Notes: a model not told the origin generated them from the sequence alone. 64,000 bases of DNA from Azorinus chamasolen (GCA_963576725.1 OY755240.1:30585932-30649931), one strand, 5' to 3'; positions 1-10,018 are shown, counted from the first letter of the stretch. Made by a program: numbers and translations.

Positions 1-18
1 AGGGAATGGGATAAAGCT

Positions 19-263
19 TCACTCCATTAATATTCATGTAAGAAATAATGGCATCATGATTGAATAATGATTAGATTATTTCTTAAAAATGAAACATGAA
101 CACAGGAAATTTTGGCCATGACATAAACTGTAGATTCATATCTATATTATCTAATAAGCAAACAGAGCAGACCTTGATTAGACGGTTCATGCAGGAACCG
201 TCAAATCTGGGTCCAGTCTATTTTAAATGGCATTGAAAGTCGTATGTATGGAGTAAAGGGTTA
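19..263 (-). mobile_element. A-family TTAA MITE
   Basis: Reverse-oriented A copy. It starts at a degraded ACTCCATTAATATTCATG end and finishes at GGAGTAAAGGG followed by TTAA (260-263). The central hairpin (TTAGACGG...CCGTCAAATC) is at about 150-215. No coding capacity. Termini and target match piggyBac-type MITEs; the family assignment is inference. Confidence 0.75.
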
Positions 264-588
264 ACAGTATTTTAAAAAAATCAAATGGACTATTCCAAAA
301 TTTACATATGTCAAGCATACCGTGGATATTCAGGGATTTGTTAAAAACTGTCCTCTAATCTGTGGTCTTCACTGCTTGCAAATAACATAGAGGTTTGTTT
401 CCTCGCACTGAAACGGCTAGCCATACTCCTGCCAAGCATTGCAAATAATTGTATACATGTATTTAAAGAGATATGTAAAGAGATTGGCCCCAGATGAGAT
501 GTTGGGTAAATATTCGTCTCATCCAGATCTAAACTGTTGGCTACTCAGTGACTCTCAAAGTCTTGAATACACCAGAAGTTATAATAGT
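264..588. other. AT-rich spacer, no feature recognised
   Basis: Both strands carry only short unrelated reading frames. A weak match to MITE hairpin flanks (AGATGAG...CTCATC) occurs near 490-535. No gene, RNA or boundary can be supported. Confidence 0.5.
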
Positions 589-824
589 TTAACCCTTTAA
601 CCCACAGCACGCCTTTATACGCCTTTGTAAACAGAGTAGACCCAGATCAGACGGCTCCTGTAGGAGCCGTCTGATCAGAGTCTGTTCTGTTTGCTTATGA
701 ATTAAAATATGGATATGCTCTACAGTTTATGCCATGGCCACAAATTCCAGTGTGCATTTCCAGTGTGAATTAATATTAATGATGTCATATTTCTTACATG
801 ACTATTCATGGAATAAAGGGTTAA
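589..824 (+). mobile_element. A-family TTAA MITE
   Basis: Near complete: TTAA (589-592), CCCTTTAACCCACAGCACG left end, hairpin with GACGGCTCCTGTAGGAGCC at about 651-669, and right end CATGGAATAAAGGG before TTAA (821-824). The right TTAA is shared with the next element. Confidence 0.85.
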
Positions 825-1049
825 CCCATTTGCTCCCACGATCCCATATATGGGATGTAGGCAAACAGTGTAGACTCTGATCAGACGCCGCATAATGCGG
901 CGTCTGATTAGAGTCTACACTATTTGCTGATAGGAATTTCAATATAAAACAAAACGAAATTGAAAATTTAGGCCAGGCACCCCTTAGATAAAAAATGGAC
1001 TAATCCAATATATAAACATGGAATAGTCCACTGGGAGCAAATGGGTTAA
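821..1049 (+). mobile_element. G-family TTAA MITE, complete
   Basis: Bounded by TTAA at 821-824 and 1046-1049. Ends are CCCATTTGCTCCCA and GGGAGCAAATGGG, a near-perfect terminal inverted repeat. The central palindrome (GACGCCGCATAATGCGGCGTC) lies around 885-907, flanked by AGGCAAACAGTGTAGAC and its inverted partner. It abuts the A element without any spacer. Confidence 0.85.
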
Positions 1050-1632
1050 TCAGACGCCATTTCTATAGTTGGAGGAGAGCTAAGCGTTGCGTATCTCATT
1101 TATGGAAATTATTATTTTCGATATTATCTTGGGAAATCTGATAGGATATGCTAAATGAGTTGAACCTTTAAGGTGAGAGGACGGTGTATATAAAAAAAAT
1201 TGCAAACTGTGTAGACCAGATTAAAGGTCTCCAGAAGAAACCATCTGAATAGGGTCTACATTGTTTTTTTTCGTGAGCAATTCATTTTGACACGGCTATA
1301 TATTTCTAATTCATATTCAGTAATTACTATTCAGAAAGCGAAGAGCCAGTTTTAATTATTGAAAAGGTTAATGGTTAATCACCATGTGCATTATCAGTTT
1401 GGGTGAGGTATTAATTGATTCTGCATTCTCTATAGAAAATAACCCTAATTTCAGTGCGAGCGTGTATTAGATAGATATATATTACTGCATAAATCAAAAC
1501 ACCTTATATAACTATGTACTAGACATCCTCACACTGTATACATGTAACATAATTAACCATGACCGTTCCCGACCCCATTCCAAACATTATATGGAATAAA
1601 ATATGTTTAAACTAACCATGACCGTTTAGCGC
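1050..1632. other. Spacer with one eroded MITE core
   Basis: A degraded hairpin core (GCAAACTGTGTAGACC ... GGGTCTACATTGTTT) is seen at 1201-1267. The rest is AT-rich sequence with no open frame of note and no recognisable repeat. Confidence 0.5.
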
Positions 1633-1832
1633 TTTACATGTACCTCATAGATGCGCCTTTTAACGCCTTTGAAAACAGAATAAACCCAGATCAGATAACT
1701 CCTGCAGGAGCTGTGTTTTCAGAAGCCGTCTTGCTTGCTTATAAAAATATATACATGTATCTGATTCTACTGTCTTTGCCGCTGCAAGAACAAGATTGTT
1801 CATATGTCAGTATAACATTTCAGCTAATCAAT
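1633..1832 (+). mobile_element. A-family MITE fragment
   Basis: Contains ACCTCATAGATGCGCC followed by the A hairpin (CAGATCAGATAACTCCTGCAGGAG) and part of the right arm (TGATTCTACTGTCTTTGCC). The right terminus is missing, and the C element starts directly afterwards. Confidence 0.65.
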
Positions 1833-2041
1833 CTTTAGCCTGCTGAGCAAATTATTGTTACAGAAACTTTCACCTACTACATTTTCAAAATTAAAGCTAT
1901 AATCAATTGGTCTACAAAAATGCAATCAGGGTGTCAAGCAGTTTGAATCCTGATGAGACGCCGAGTTACTCGGCGTCTCATCTGGATCCAAACTGTTTGC
2001 ATAGGTATTCACTCATCCGTCCATAGCAGGCTAAAGGTTAA
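1833..2041 (+). mobile_element. C-family TTAA MITE
   Basis: Ends are CTTTAGCCTGCTGAGC and AGCAGGCTAAAGG + TTAA (2038-2041). The central hairpin is GAGACGCCGAGTTACTCGG / CGTCTC with a T.T mismatch next to GATCC. The same family recurs at 4164-4388 and, inverted, at 11397-11603. Confidence 0.85.
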
Positions 2042-2555
2042 TAAGATAGTTAGGGTCTGTCACGAGTTATCATTTGAGATAAACTTTTCTTAAGCGAGTC
2101 CAGAAAAAAAGGTATTAAGTCAACCTGTGGCGAGCTTATAACGTGTTTCTACTGTACGAGTTTAAGAAGAGTGTTTCTCAAATGACAACGATTGTTAGAT
2201 TTTTTTTATCACATAACTGGTTCTCTCAACTTCGATATTTAGACAAAGGGGCGGAAATTCGCTTCATCTTCGCGATGCTGGGTACATTCTATATTTAGTA
2301 CAAAGACGAGTCCATGCCAACGCGCATTGGTTATCGAAAGTTTACTGCAGTATACGCAGGCGCAGGAAAAATAGTTTGTTTATCAGTCTACATCTTTAGT
2401 ATTACACACGTCAGATATAAAGAAATACATGTTGATTATGCATGTATTAACTTAAGAGTCAAGCAAAGTTATGTGATAAAAGGTAATCTTAATTTAAAGT
2501 CAATTTACTAGTTTTAAAGCTATTGTCCAAAATGACAAGATAATCCGAAAGCATA
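2042..2555. other. Unique-looking spacer
   Basis: No repeat family or gene recognised. Short open frames here have no family motifs. Confidence 0.4.
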
Positions 2556-2779
2556 TTAACCCATTACCTCATAGGCTATTTTAGATACACCCTCTTTGAA
2601 TAGGTCTACCGAAAAGGAGCATTAACTAGAGAAAAGGAACATTTTAGAATTTTGTAGTTTGAAACCATTGTGATAAATAGAGCATTTTCTCCTATAGGAG
2701 CAAATTTGCTCCTATTTGTCACAATGGTTTCACAAAGTGACCTTTCGTCAAAAGTCGTCAATATGAGGGAAAGGGTTAA
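2556..2779 (+). mobile_element. B-family TTAA MITE, complete
   Basis: TTAA at 2556-2559 and 2776-2779. Left end CCCATTACCTCATAGGC; right end CAATATGAGGGAAAGGG. The centre is a long hairpin: GAAACCATTGTGATAAATAG on the left arm and its complement on the right around GCTCCTATAGGAGC. Other B copies are at 10.9, 18.5, 19.2, 19.5, 24.3, 44.0 and 44.5 kb. Confidence 0.9.
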
Positions 2780-3040
2780 ACGGTAGGTCGGTGGTTCTAC
2801 CTGAATGTTCTGTGCACGAAACAATACAATGTGTTCCGTGCACAGAAGAACCTCTGGGGTCGTCCTCCACCTGTAATTAGCTGGACGTCGTGATATGACT
2901 GAAATACCGTTAAAACGACGTAAAACCCGATCGACACCAAACACACACCATATTAAACGACCTGTTGTGAGTTCTCGTATTAATTGATAAAAACTATATT
3001 TAGATATTCATAAGATGTTACTATAAAATACTAGGTTACA
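2780..3040. repeat. Short inverted repeat in spacer
   Basis: TTCTGTGCACG (about 2808-2818) is repeated inverted as CGTGCACAGAA (about 2838-2848) with a ~20 base loop. This may be the core of another small palindromic element, but no termini are seen. Confidence 0.4.
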
Positions 3041-3245
3041 TGTAACCCTTTCCCCGTTCTATGCTTGTTCCAAATTTCAATACCTACTGAATACTCATGG
3101 ACAAACTATAGTTATAATAGAATATGGAAGGTGGAACATTGTAGCCATGTAAAAAAGTAAAGAAACAGATCTATGAAATTCCATCAGCAACTAGAGCTAA
3201 CACTCATCAGATGGTTCCAATAGGAGACGTCTGAACTGGGTCTAC
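3041..3245 (+). mobile_element. J-family MITE, right end lost
   Basis: Starts ACCCTTTCCCCGTTCTATGC and continues with the J left arm (CAAATTTCAATACCTACTG, GAAGGTGGAACATTG). The hairpin is eroded and the right terminus GAGGGAAAGGG is absent. Confidence 0.7.
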
Positions 3246-3617
3246 TGTCAGATAAATACAGCATCTTTAAAAACAACGTAAATTAAAACAAAAAATGAAC
3301 TAAATAGCACATGTTGCCCAAGAAGCTGCGAAGTATACACCTTGAAGATACACAGGTCTAGCAAATATACCTAGCAAATACACCTAACAAATAAAACACA
3401 TAAAACAATTATAACAAAATCACATGCACATGGATTGTTAAAATCCGAAGCCAATTCAGGTTCAGATCAGCCATTGTTGAACTCACCATGCATACTCAGT
3501 TGTTTTCATTATTTTCGTTGCCATAAAACCCATCTCACTCGCTCGCTCCTTATTTTCGTAAGTTTGGCTGACCAAGACCCGTGTGACGTCATAGTGACAA
3601 ATGGTCTTACTCGTATG
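3246..3617. other. Spacer, no feature recognised
   Basis: AT-rich with a local CTAGCAAATA(T/C)ACCTA direct repeat near 3358-3392. Nothing else can be supported. Confidence 0.4.
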
Positions 3618-3707
3618 ACTGTATTAACACTGACAATGCTGAATTATCAAACAAACTATTCTAAAATTCAAACAGATCAAGCTTATAGCGAATATTCTTG
3701 AATGGTT
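3618..3707 (+). mobile_element. L-family MITE left fragment
   Basis: Matches the L left arm (ACAATGCTGAATTATCAAAC ... CAGATCAAGCTTATAGCG) also seen at 46104 and, inverted, at 7679-7735. Truncated before its hairpin. Confidence 0.6.
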
Positions 3708-3942
3708 TAACCCTTTCCTACATGTACATGTACATGAATATTCATGTAAGAAAAATGACGTCATGTATATTAATTATATTAACTATTGTACATGGGCACG
3801 GGAAGCTTTGATCATGACCGAAAGTGTAGAATCATATCTATATTATACCATAAGCAAACAGGGCAGACCCAGCGGAGCCGTCTGATCTGGGTCTTCTCTC
3901 TTTGCAGAGGCGTCGAAAAGTGTATTTATAAAGGAACAGGTT
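3708..3942 (-). mobile_element. A-family TTAA MITE, inverted
   Basis: TTAA near 3709, then CCCTTTCCTACATGTACATG, ATTCATGTAAG and the inverted A right arm. The hairpin is partly deleted (CCCAGCGGAGCCGTCTGATC). It ends in GTCGAAAAGTG...TATTTATAAAGG. Confidence 0.7.
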
Positions 3943-4066
3943 GAAGGGTAACATGGTCAACAGTTAAGACCCGGATGAGAGGGTTCGTCTAGGAACACTC
4001 TTATTTGGATCTACATTATTTGCAAAGGACATTAGTGACTCATTCCCCGCATTGAAAAGGTTTTAA
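3943..4066 (+). mobile_element. L-family MITE right half
   Basis: Hairpin GATGAGAGGGTTCGTCTAGG / CACTCTTATTTGGATC, then GCAAAGGACATTAGTGACTC and CGCATTGAAAAGG, as in other L copies. Confidence 0.6.
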
Positions 4067-4163
4067 ACCTCAGAATGTCAAGGATGCTGTTCCATCTGTA
4101 AGAATAATGGTTTTGGGGTACATGTACATAGTTAATTAAGTTGGTGATAATTACTGCAGTCTC

Positions 4164-4388
4164 TTAACTTTTAGCCTGCTGAGCAAATTATTTTTTGCAG
4201 AATTCTTCACCTACTACATTTTCAAAATTCAAGCTAAATCAATGTGTCTACCAAAATGCAATCCGAATGTCAAACAGTTTGGATCCTTATGAGACGCCGA
4301 GTTACTCGGCGTCTCATCTGGATCCAAACTGTTTGCAAAGGTATTCACTCTGCAATCACTCATCCGCCCATAGCAGGCTAAAGGTTAA
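4164..4388 (+). mobile_element. C-family TTAA MITE, complete
   Basis: TTAA at 4164-4167 and 4385-4388. Ends TTTAGCCTGCTGAGC and AGCAGGCTAAAGG. The central stem GAGACGCCGAG/CTCGGCGTCTC is enclosed by GATCC/GGATC and CAAACTGTTTG-type arms. Confidence 0.9.
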
Positions 4389-5073
4389 TATCTCTATCGC
4401 CTTTTGTCGACCTATATGAATATTGGGCATAAAGTAGGACTTATCTTAAACGACTTTATATTAATTGGACACAGGAATAATAAAAAGCAGGTGGTTGCTT
4501 AATGCAGGACAAAGGTAATGCAGAAAGCTCCAATAGGACGTTTGGTCTGCATAAAGCTATGACCTGCCTTACAGAAACATAAATACGCAATTTAATGGCC
4601 GCCTCCCTTACATATCGATAATTACGCATTTTTTGGCTGCTTATGACAGGTTCTATTATATCAACCCAGTTGTTATTTCTTACATGAATATGCAACAGGT
4701 AAAGAGTAAAGGAATATCTTATCTAACTATATTTTTAGTAATGAAATTCAATGGCAAATTTCTAATCAATGTAACTATGCTCATAATATAATCAAACAGA
4801 TTATGCTGCCGCGTGTCTGATGAATGAAACGAACTTTGTGCATTGTTTAATTTGCAGAAATAATCGAGAAATAAATAAAAAAGCAGCTATGAGTTAGTAT
4901 GTTGGGTGTTATCTAGATTACAATTGCGTGTGGCAAAGGTGTTACATTGCAAACAAATATACGCGTACATCTGAGTAGATAGCTCTAATCAGCTAATATT
5001 TGAACAAGTATATTTCCCTGAAGTGTAATAATCAATCCTTTCGTATAATTGGTATGCAATTTAAATTCAATCA
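4389..5073. other. Spacer with a D-type fragment
   Basis: A fragment of the D palindrome (AAAGCAGGTGGTTGCTTAAT then GCAGAAAGCTCC) lies at 4486-4540. A right-end-like scrap of A (TTATTTCTTACATGAATATG) is at 4672-4691. The remainder is AT-rich with no gene. Confidence 0.5.
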
Positions 5074-5225
5074 TTAACCCTTTACCTCAAAGAAACGCAT
5101 TTTAACATTACTGCAAACAGTGTAGACCCTGATCAGATAGTTCTGTAAGAGCCGTCTGATCACGGTCTGCTCTGTTTGCTCATTAAATAATAAAAATATG
5201 TGTCCATAGTTTTTGTATCTGTAGA
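5074..5225 (+). mobile_element. A-family MITE, left half
   Basis: TTAA + CCCTTTACCTCAAAGAAACG and a good hairpin (GTAGACCCTGATCAG ... CTGATCACGGTCTGC). The right arm fades out after GTGTCCATAGTTTTTG. Confidence 0.7.
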
Positions 5226-5455
5226 ATATTATAACTGATTCATACTGCCATTATAAAAACCAGCGACTTAATATTTTACAGTCATTAGTTCGTACTAAAT
5301 ATCCGTCAGGTCTAAATATATATCAATATCTAAAATATATATTATATACTATTATATATACATTAGATAGCTTATGATATATGTCTCTTAGTCTGTGATG
5401 CAGAAGAACATAACTACATGTATTTGATAAAGATTTATACATTTTATGTTATTAG

Positions 5456-5705
5456 TTAACCCTTTCCCTGTTCTACGTTTATTCCAAATTTCAATACCTA
5501 CTGAATATTTATGGACAAAATAGTTATAATGAAATATGAAAGGTGGAACATTGTAGCAATTTTAGAACGTAAAGAAACAGATCTTTCAAATACCACTAGC
5601 AAACAGTGCAGACCCTGATCGGACGGCTCCTATAGGAGCCGTCTGATCTGGGTCTACTCTGTTTGCAAATGCGTGAAAACACGTTTATATGAGGGAAAGG
5701 GTTAA
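5456..5705 (+). mobile_element. J-family TTAA MITE, complete
   Basis: TTAA at 5456-5459 and 5702-5705; ends CCCTTTCCCTGTTCTACG and TATATGAGGGAAAGGG. The hairpin GACGGCTCCTATAGGAGCCG lies at about 5620-5640 with the T.T mismatch on the CCTGATC/GATCTGG step. Confidence 0.9.
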
Positions 5706-5982
5706 CCTGCGGAGAATTGGTTAGCCAGCCATAACCAAACCTATTATTATGCCTATAAAACAACTCGCTTATTTCGCTGTATAATTTCATGTTTCAGTTT
5801 TGCCAATTTTCTAGTTTTTTTGTATTTATGACTTCGTGTACTTTTCTAACAAAACCTTGGTCTGTACAAATCGAATAATTATGTGCTGTATTTGTATAAA
5901 AAATGGATTCAGCGCAGTTTTTTATAAAGCAATTTCTCTCTATAGCAACTGTTTCATTATACTTTTAAATTTAGTTTTCTAT

Positions 5983-6173
5983 TAACCCATTTGTGCCCAC
6001 GATGCCGTATATGGGATATAGGCAAACAGTGTAGACTCTGATCAGACGCCGCATAATGCGGCATCTGATCAGAGTCTACACTGTTTACTGACTTGAATTT
6101 CAATATAAAATAAAACGAAAATGAAAATCTAGACCAGACATCATTAGATTAAAAAAAATGGACTAATCCAATA
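5983..6173 (+). mobile_element. G-family MITE cut by an F element
   Basis: TTAA (5983-5986) and CCCATTTGTGCCCACGATG, with a palindromic GCCGCATAATGCGGC core. It follows the 825-1045 copy as far as GGACTAATCCAATATA, where F sequence begins. The G right end is not found after F. Confidence 0.85.
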
Positions 6174-6175
6174 TA

Positions 6176-6460
6176 CAGTTGAACTTCGATAACTCGACCT
6201 TCAAGGGACCAAACAAATTAGTTCGAGATAACAGAAGTTCGAGTTATCCGATATATAACCTGAACCCTTTCTCAAAGGCACAGCTTAATACAGCTTTCAG
6301 CATTATTTTAACCTTGTATTAAGCTGTAACATGTGTTTCTAGATATCTGTAGCGATACTTTTTGGAGCAATTCTGTATTGTTAGTTTTGGAGGGACTGAA
6401 CTTTTTGTTCGAGTTATCCCGAAGTTCGAATTATCCGAGTTCGAGATATCGAAGTTCATG
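6176..6460 (+). mobile_element. F-family TA element
   Basis: Flanked by TA at 6174-6175 and 6461-6462. The ends AGTTGAACTTCGATAACTCG and GATATCGAAGTTCATG are inverted, and subterminal GTTCGAGTTATCC blocks repeat on both sides. TA target and terminal style suggest a pogo/Tigger-like MITE (inference). Confidence 0.7.
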
Positions 6461-6504
6461 TACGCTTTGTTCAAACGTTAACAACGACTACAGTAGAACA
6501 TGTC

Positions 6505-6717
6505 TTAACCCTTTCCCTGGTGAATATTCATGTAGGAAATAATGACGTCATGAATATTTATAAGATTATTTTTATAATGACATATGAACACAGGACATTT
6601 TGGCTCAGGCAGAAGCTGTAGAATCAGATCTATATTACACCATAGGCAAACAGAGCAGACCCTGGGTCTGCTATGTTTGCAGATGCGTCAAAATGCGCTT
6701 ACATAAGGGACAAGGAT
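6505..6717 (-). mobile_element. A-variant (A2) TTAA MITE, inverted
   Basis: TTAA (6505-6508) then CCCTTTCCCTGGTGAATATT. The outer arms match the copy at 22581-22816 (GGCTCAGGC, GCATCTGCAAACAGAG type). The hairpin stem is deleted to CAGACCCTGGGTCTG. Confidence 0.75.
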
Positions 6718-6724
6718 ACTCAGA

Positions 6725-6901
6725 TCCGAAGTTGCCATCCGATCAGGGTCTGTCCTGTTTGCTTATGAAATACTATTGATCTGATTCTACAGATTCTGCT
6801 TTTTCCAAAAACAACCGATGTTCATACATCATAAGACATCTTCTAATAATGTTTTAACGGTGTCATTATTTCTTACATGATATTCACGAGGCAAAGGACT
6901 A
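6725..6901 (+). mobile_element. A-family MITE right half
   Basis: Starts inside the hairpin (CCGAAGTTGCCATCCGATCA) and runs through CTGTTTGCTTATGAAATAC to TTACATGATATTCACGAGG. The left arm is absent. Confidence 0.65.
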
Positions 6902-6990
6902 AAAAGCAGGTAGCTGCTTAATGCAGGACGAAAGTAAGGCAGGAAGCTCCTAATGGAATTGTCTGCATCGCCTTCGCCCTGCATCAAACT
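6902..6990 (+). mobile_element. D-family fragment
   Basis: AAAGCAGGTAGCTGCTTAAT, GCAGGAAGCTCC and CCCTGCATCAAACTACCACC are the D central palindrome. Both TA-flanked ends are missing. Confidence 0.6.
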
Positions 6991-7051
6991 ACCACCATCC
7001 CTGTCTTAAAAATAGAGACTCTGACTTGTTTACCATACTGTGTTTCATATA

Positions 7052-7258
7052 CAGTAAATTCTCGCTAATTCGACCACATAATTTACTACCATTGGAGTCT
7101 GTTAATAAAACAGGTAGTTGCTTAATGAAGGGCAAACGAAATACAGAAAGCTCCTATACATGCTTTCTGTATTTCTTTTGTCCTGCATTAAGCTACTACC
7201 TGTTTTAAACATACAGAACAATGCTTCTTTTGAGAGGTCGTATTAGCGAGATTTTCTG
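7052..7258 (+). mobile_element. D-family TA MITE, complete
   Basis: TA at 7050-7051 and 7259-7260. Ends CAGTAAATTCTCGCTAATTC and GCGAGATTTTCTG. The near-full-length palindrome is centred on GAAAGCTCCTATACATGC near 7156. Pogo/Tigger-like terminal style. Confidence 0.85.
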
Positions 7259-7516
7259 TAGTACATAAAAATACGTTTCATTCTAACACAAATCAATGAC
7301 AATGGCTGTTTATAGTGACGAGTAGCAGATTATACACTACAAAGAACCAGCAATCTTATTAGCTCAATTGTTCTGGAAAATGGAAAAGCAAGCTGCCGAC
7401 GTTAGCAGATGCCAGGACTGCTACGCATCCGCTTGGAGTCTGGGTCAGTCTAACACAAGCAATAACTTGCTCATAAGTGTCTTTCGTTTTTATTTCTCAT
7501 TGGGTTAAATCTATGT

Positions 7517-7738
7517 TTAACCCTTACTGTGCGGGACACGAGCCACTAACGTCCTTGGCAAACAATGTAGACCCAGATGAGAGGGCCCCTAGATGAGCCC
7601 TCTCATCACGATCAGCACTATTTGTCATGTTACACCTTTCTTAAGAAAATCCCTACATATTCACCATAAGCTTGACCTGTTTGAATTTTGGAATAGTTCA
7701 TTTGAAAATTCAGCATTGTAAGGGTTAGGCAGACGTCC
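7517..7738 (-). mobile_element. L-family TTAA MITE, inverted
   Basis: TTAA (7517-7520) CCCTTACTGTGCGGG; hairpin GATGAGAGGGCCCCTAGATG / CCCTCTCATC; right end CAGCATTGTAAGGG + TTAG. Inverted relative to 46104-46317. Confidence 0.85.
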
Positions 7739-7879
7739 ATCATCTTGGCAAAGGAAGCAATTACCCTTGTCTGACTGCGATGTAAAAAGCGTAGATACCT
7801 GAAATACATTGGAAATAAGCATGCTTTGATAATAACCATTAAACAAATTACCTGGTTCTGAGAATTAGCCGCCTCTAAT

Positions 7880-8129
7880 ATAACCCTTTGCTCCATAAAT
7901 ACGCTTTTCTACGCCTTTGCAAACAGAGAAGACACAGATCAGACGGCTCCTATAGGAACCGTTTGATCAGGGTCTGCTCTGTTTGCTTATGATATAATAT
8001 AGATACGAGTCTATAGTTTCTGCCATGGCCAAAACTTCATGCGTCCATGTGCTATTATAACAAATCAGTCTAATTAATATTCATGACGTCATTATTTCTT
8101 TCATGAATATTCATGGAGGAAAGGGTTAA
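7880..8129 (+). mobile_element. A-family TTAA MITE, tandem copy 1
   Basis: Nearly full-length A: ATAA + CCCTTTGCTCCATAAATACG, hairpin at about 7935-7975, ATGAATATTCATGGAGGAAAGGG, TTAA (8126-8129). It is preceded by a 37 base flank (7843-7879) that is repeated before the next copy. Confidence 0.9.
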
Positions 8130-8166
8130 GCAAATTACCTAGTTCTGAGAATTAGCCGCCTCTAAT

Positions 8167-8410
8167 GTAACCCTTTACTCCATTAATACGCTTTTCTACG
8201 CATTTGCGAACAGAGTAGATCCAGATCAGACGGCTCCTGTAGGAACCGTCTGATCAGGATCTGCTCTGTTTGCTAATAATGTAATAAAGATATGATTCTA
8301 CTGTTTCTGCTATGGTCAAACATTCCCATGTGCTATAACAACAAATCAGTCTAATTAATATTCATGTTGCCATTATTTCTTACATGAATATTTACGGAGT
8401 AATGGGTTAA
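8167..8410 (+). mobile_element. A-family TTAA MITE, tandem copy 2
   Basis: Full A copy. The hairpin arms carry a paired change (GATCC on the left, GGATC on the right) against GACCC/GGGTC in copy 1. TTAA at 8407-8410. The flank 8130-8166 repeats the sequence before copy 1. Confidence 0.9.
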
Positions 8411-8538
8411 GAATATCAGATACTGTATCATAAATGCCAGTGTGTATTTTCGAAACCTTAGATATATGAACATGATATTTCAGTACCATGTACATATATT
8501 GGCTGGGTACATATACATGCGTGTACTAAATTATTACG

Positions 8539-8783
8539 TAAATACTTGAATTGCTCTGATAAACAATTCGACTACTAAGGGCCTTTTTCAAAGATTATCA
8601 TGGCGTAAAATAGACATTTTAAATAACAACCAAATGTAACCATGACGCTGGATCAACATTATTCTCTTTGATTTTATGGCTGAATGCATGTAACAAAAAT
8701 GTGACGTGTATTTTGACATGATAATCTTTGAAAAAGGCCCTAAGTGGTCGAAATATTAGATCAGAGCAATTCAAGTGTTTATG
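8539..8783 (+). mobile_element. Short Penelope-like derivative with inverted ends
   Basis: Inverted ends AATACTTGAATTGCTCTGAT and ATCAGAGCAATTCAAGTG enclose TTCGACTACTAAGGGCC-type sequence. The inner part matches the ends of the 52959-53714 element, which also encodes a GIY-YIG remnant. A hammerhead-like block (TTGAAAAAGGCC, GGTCGAAATATTAGATC) is at 8727-8762. No intact ORF. Confidence 0.6.
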
Positions 8784-9027
8784 TATTATATTAAGTCCCT
8801 GTTTTGGAATATTTTCTTCATTGTAAATCATTACGGTAGCAATCTGTTTAAAATCGATCATCAGAGCATTAAAAAGGGTTATGTGTATATAATTAAAGAA
8901 TATACACAGCACCTTGATGGCTTAGAAAATCAAAATTATAATTCATTAAATTATAACTAGCCCTTTGCTTGACGCTGACACTAATTTCGCAGCCCCCAAA
9001 ACTGCACAATGGGTTACCAACATAATG

Positions 9028-9288
9028 TAAACTCTTGTCGTAATCCTGTTCTGTATATAAACGCTTTTCTTACATGTGCGAACAGAGTAGACGCAGATCA
9101 GACGGTTCCTATATATAGGAACCGTCTTATCGTGGTCTGCTTTTAACATTATACATGTATAGAACTGATGCATGTAATTTTGTTTTTGTTAAAGCAGATA
9201 TTCTCTTGAAAAGTTTATATTAGGAAATTCAGCTGATAGATATTCATAGTGTCAGTTTCTTACATGATTATTGAACAGGGAATTGGTC
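9028..9288 (+). mobile_element. Degenerate A-family MITE
   Basis: The hairpin GACGGTTCCTATATATAGG/AACCGTC is clear at 9100-9128. The flanks (TATATAAACGCTTTTC; TTTCTTACATGATTATTG) fit A but are eroded, and the termini are lost. Confidence 0.6.
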
Positions 9289-9329
9289 AAGCGACCATTA
9301 TAAGAGGTTTAATGCTGAGTATTTGATGC

Positions 9330-9410
9330 AAGTGGTAGCTTAATACAGGTCGGAAGTAATGCAGGAAGCTCCGAGAGGATTCGTCTGCTTTTAGTATCCC
9401 CTATATTCAG
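9330..9410 (+). mobile_element. D-family fragment
   Basis: GCAAGTGGTAGCTTAATACAG ... GCAGGAAGCTCC corresponds to the left arm of the D palindrome. Confidence 0.5.
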
Positions 9411-9486
9411 TCTATTTGTTCGGCCAATGAATAGTCGCTAAAGACAGCATTCACTATACACACTGTAAATTCGGTTGTAACAATTT

Positions 9487-9792
9487 TAAAAAATAAAGTA
9501 CCTAGTTATAGTGTACTTTCAGTCCGAATGACCGCTCAGCCGACTGTGCATTTACTCCCCTGGGCATTGAGCCGTTCGTTTACAAAATGAGCACTGCTAA
9601 CATATGGCCGTAGTACATGTATCGGCTAGTGACCCACACAGGTACCCATTTTAGCGTCTGTAAGAAGAGACAACCTCGTGCGGGTGGCAGACACAGAAAA
9701 GCGCTTCTCAAATTTCCGGGAGGGTCCGGAATTTGGACTCCGAACCTCTGGACTGGTAGTCAAGCGCGTTACCACTAGACCACCGCGCCACC
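9487..9792 (-). mobile_element. tRNA-derived SINE, near full length
   Basis: On the minus strand the head reads GGTGGCGCGGTGGTCTAGTG. A-box-like GGTCTAGTGGT lies at 9771-9781 and B-box-like GGTTCGGAGTCC at 9735-9746. The 3' end (ACTATAACTAGGTACTTTA) matches truncated copies at 42058 and 49350. ACAATTT occurs at 9480-9486 and again at 9793-9799, a plausible 7 base target duplication. Confidence 0.75.
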
Positions 9793-9808
9793 ACAATTTA
9801 CTTTATGT

Positions 9809-10018
9809 TTAACCCTTTCTTTGCTGAATTTTAATGGACTCACGCAAAATTAAAACAGGTGAAGCTCGCCGTTAATACTCAGGGGTGTTTTCAATGACAA
9901 TTGTAACATGATATACAGTACAGACCTTGATGAGAGTGCCCCTCTATGCACCCTTTCATCTAGATCTACACTGCAAAGAACATTATATAGGCTCGTTTTC
10001 CGCAATGAAAGGGTTTAA
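9809..10018 (+). mobile_element. L-family TTAA MITE
   Basis: TTAA 9809-9812 and 10015-10018; CCCTTTCTTTGCTGAATTTT and CGCAATGAAAGGG ends; hairpin GATGAGAGTGCCCCTCTATG / CACCCTTTCATC. Confidence 0.8.

Noticed and set aside
9721..9792. Possible tRNA gene on the minus strand
   Set aside because: It has A- and B-box-like sequences but continues into a dispersed body with a 3' end shared by other copies, so it is a SINE head.
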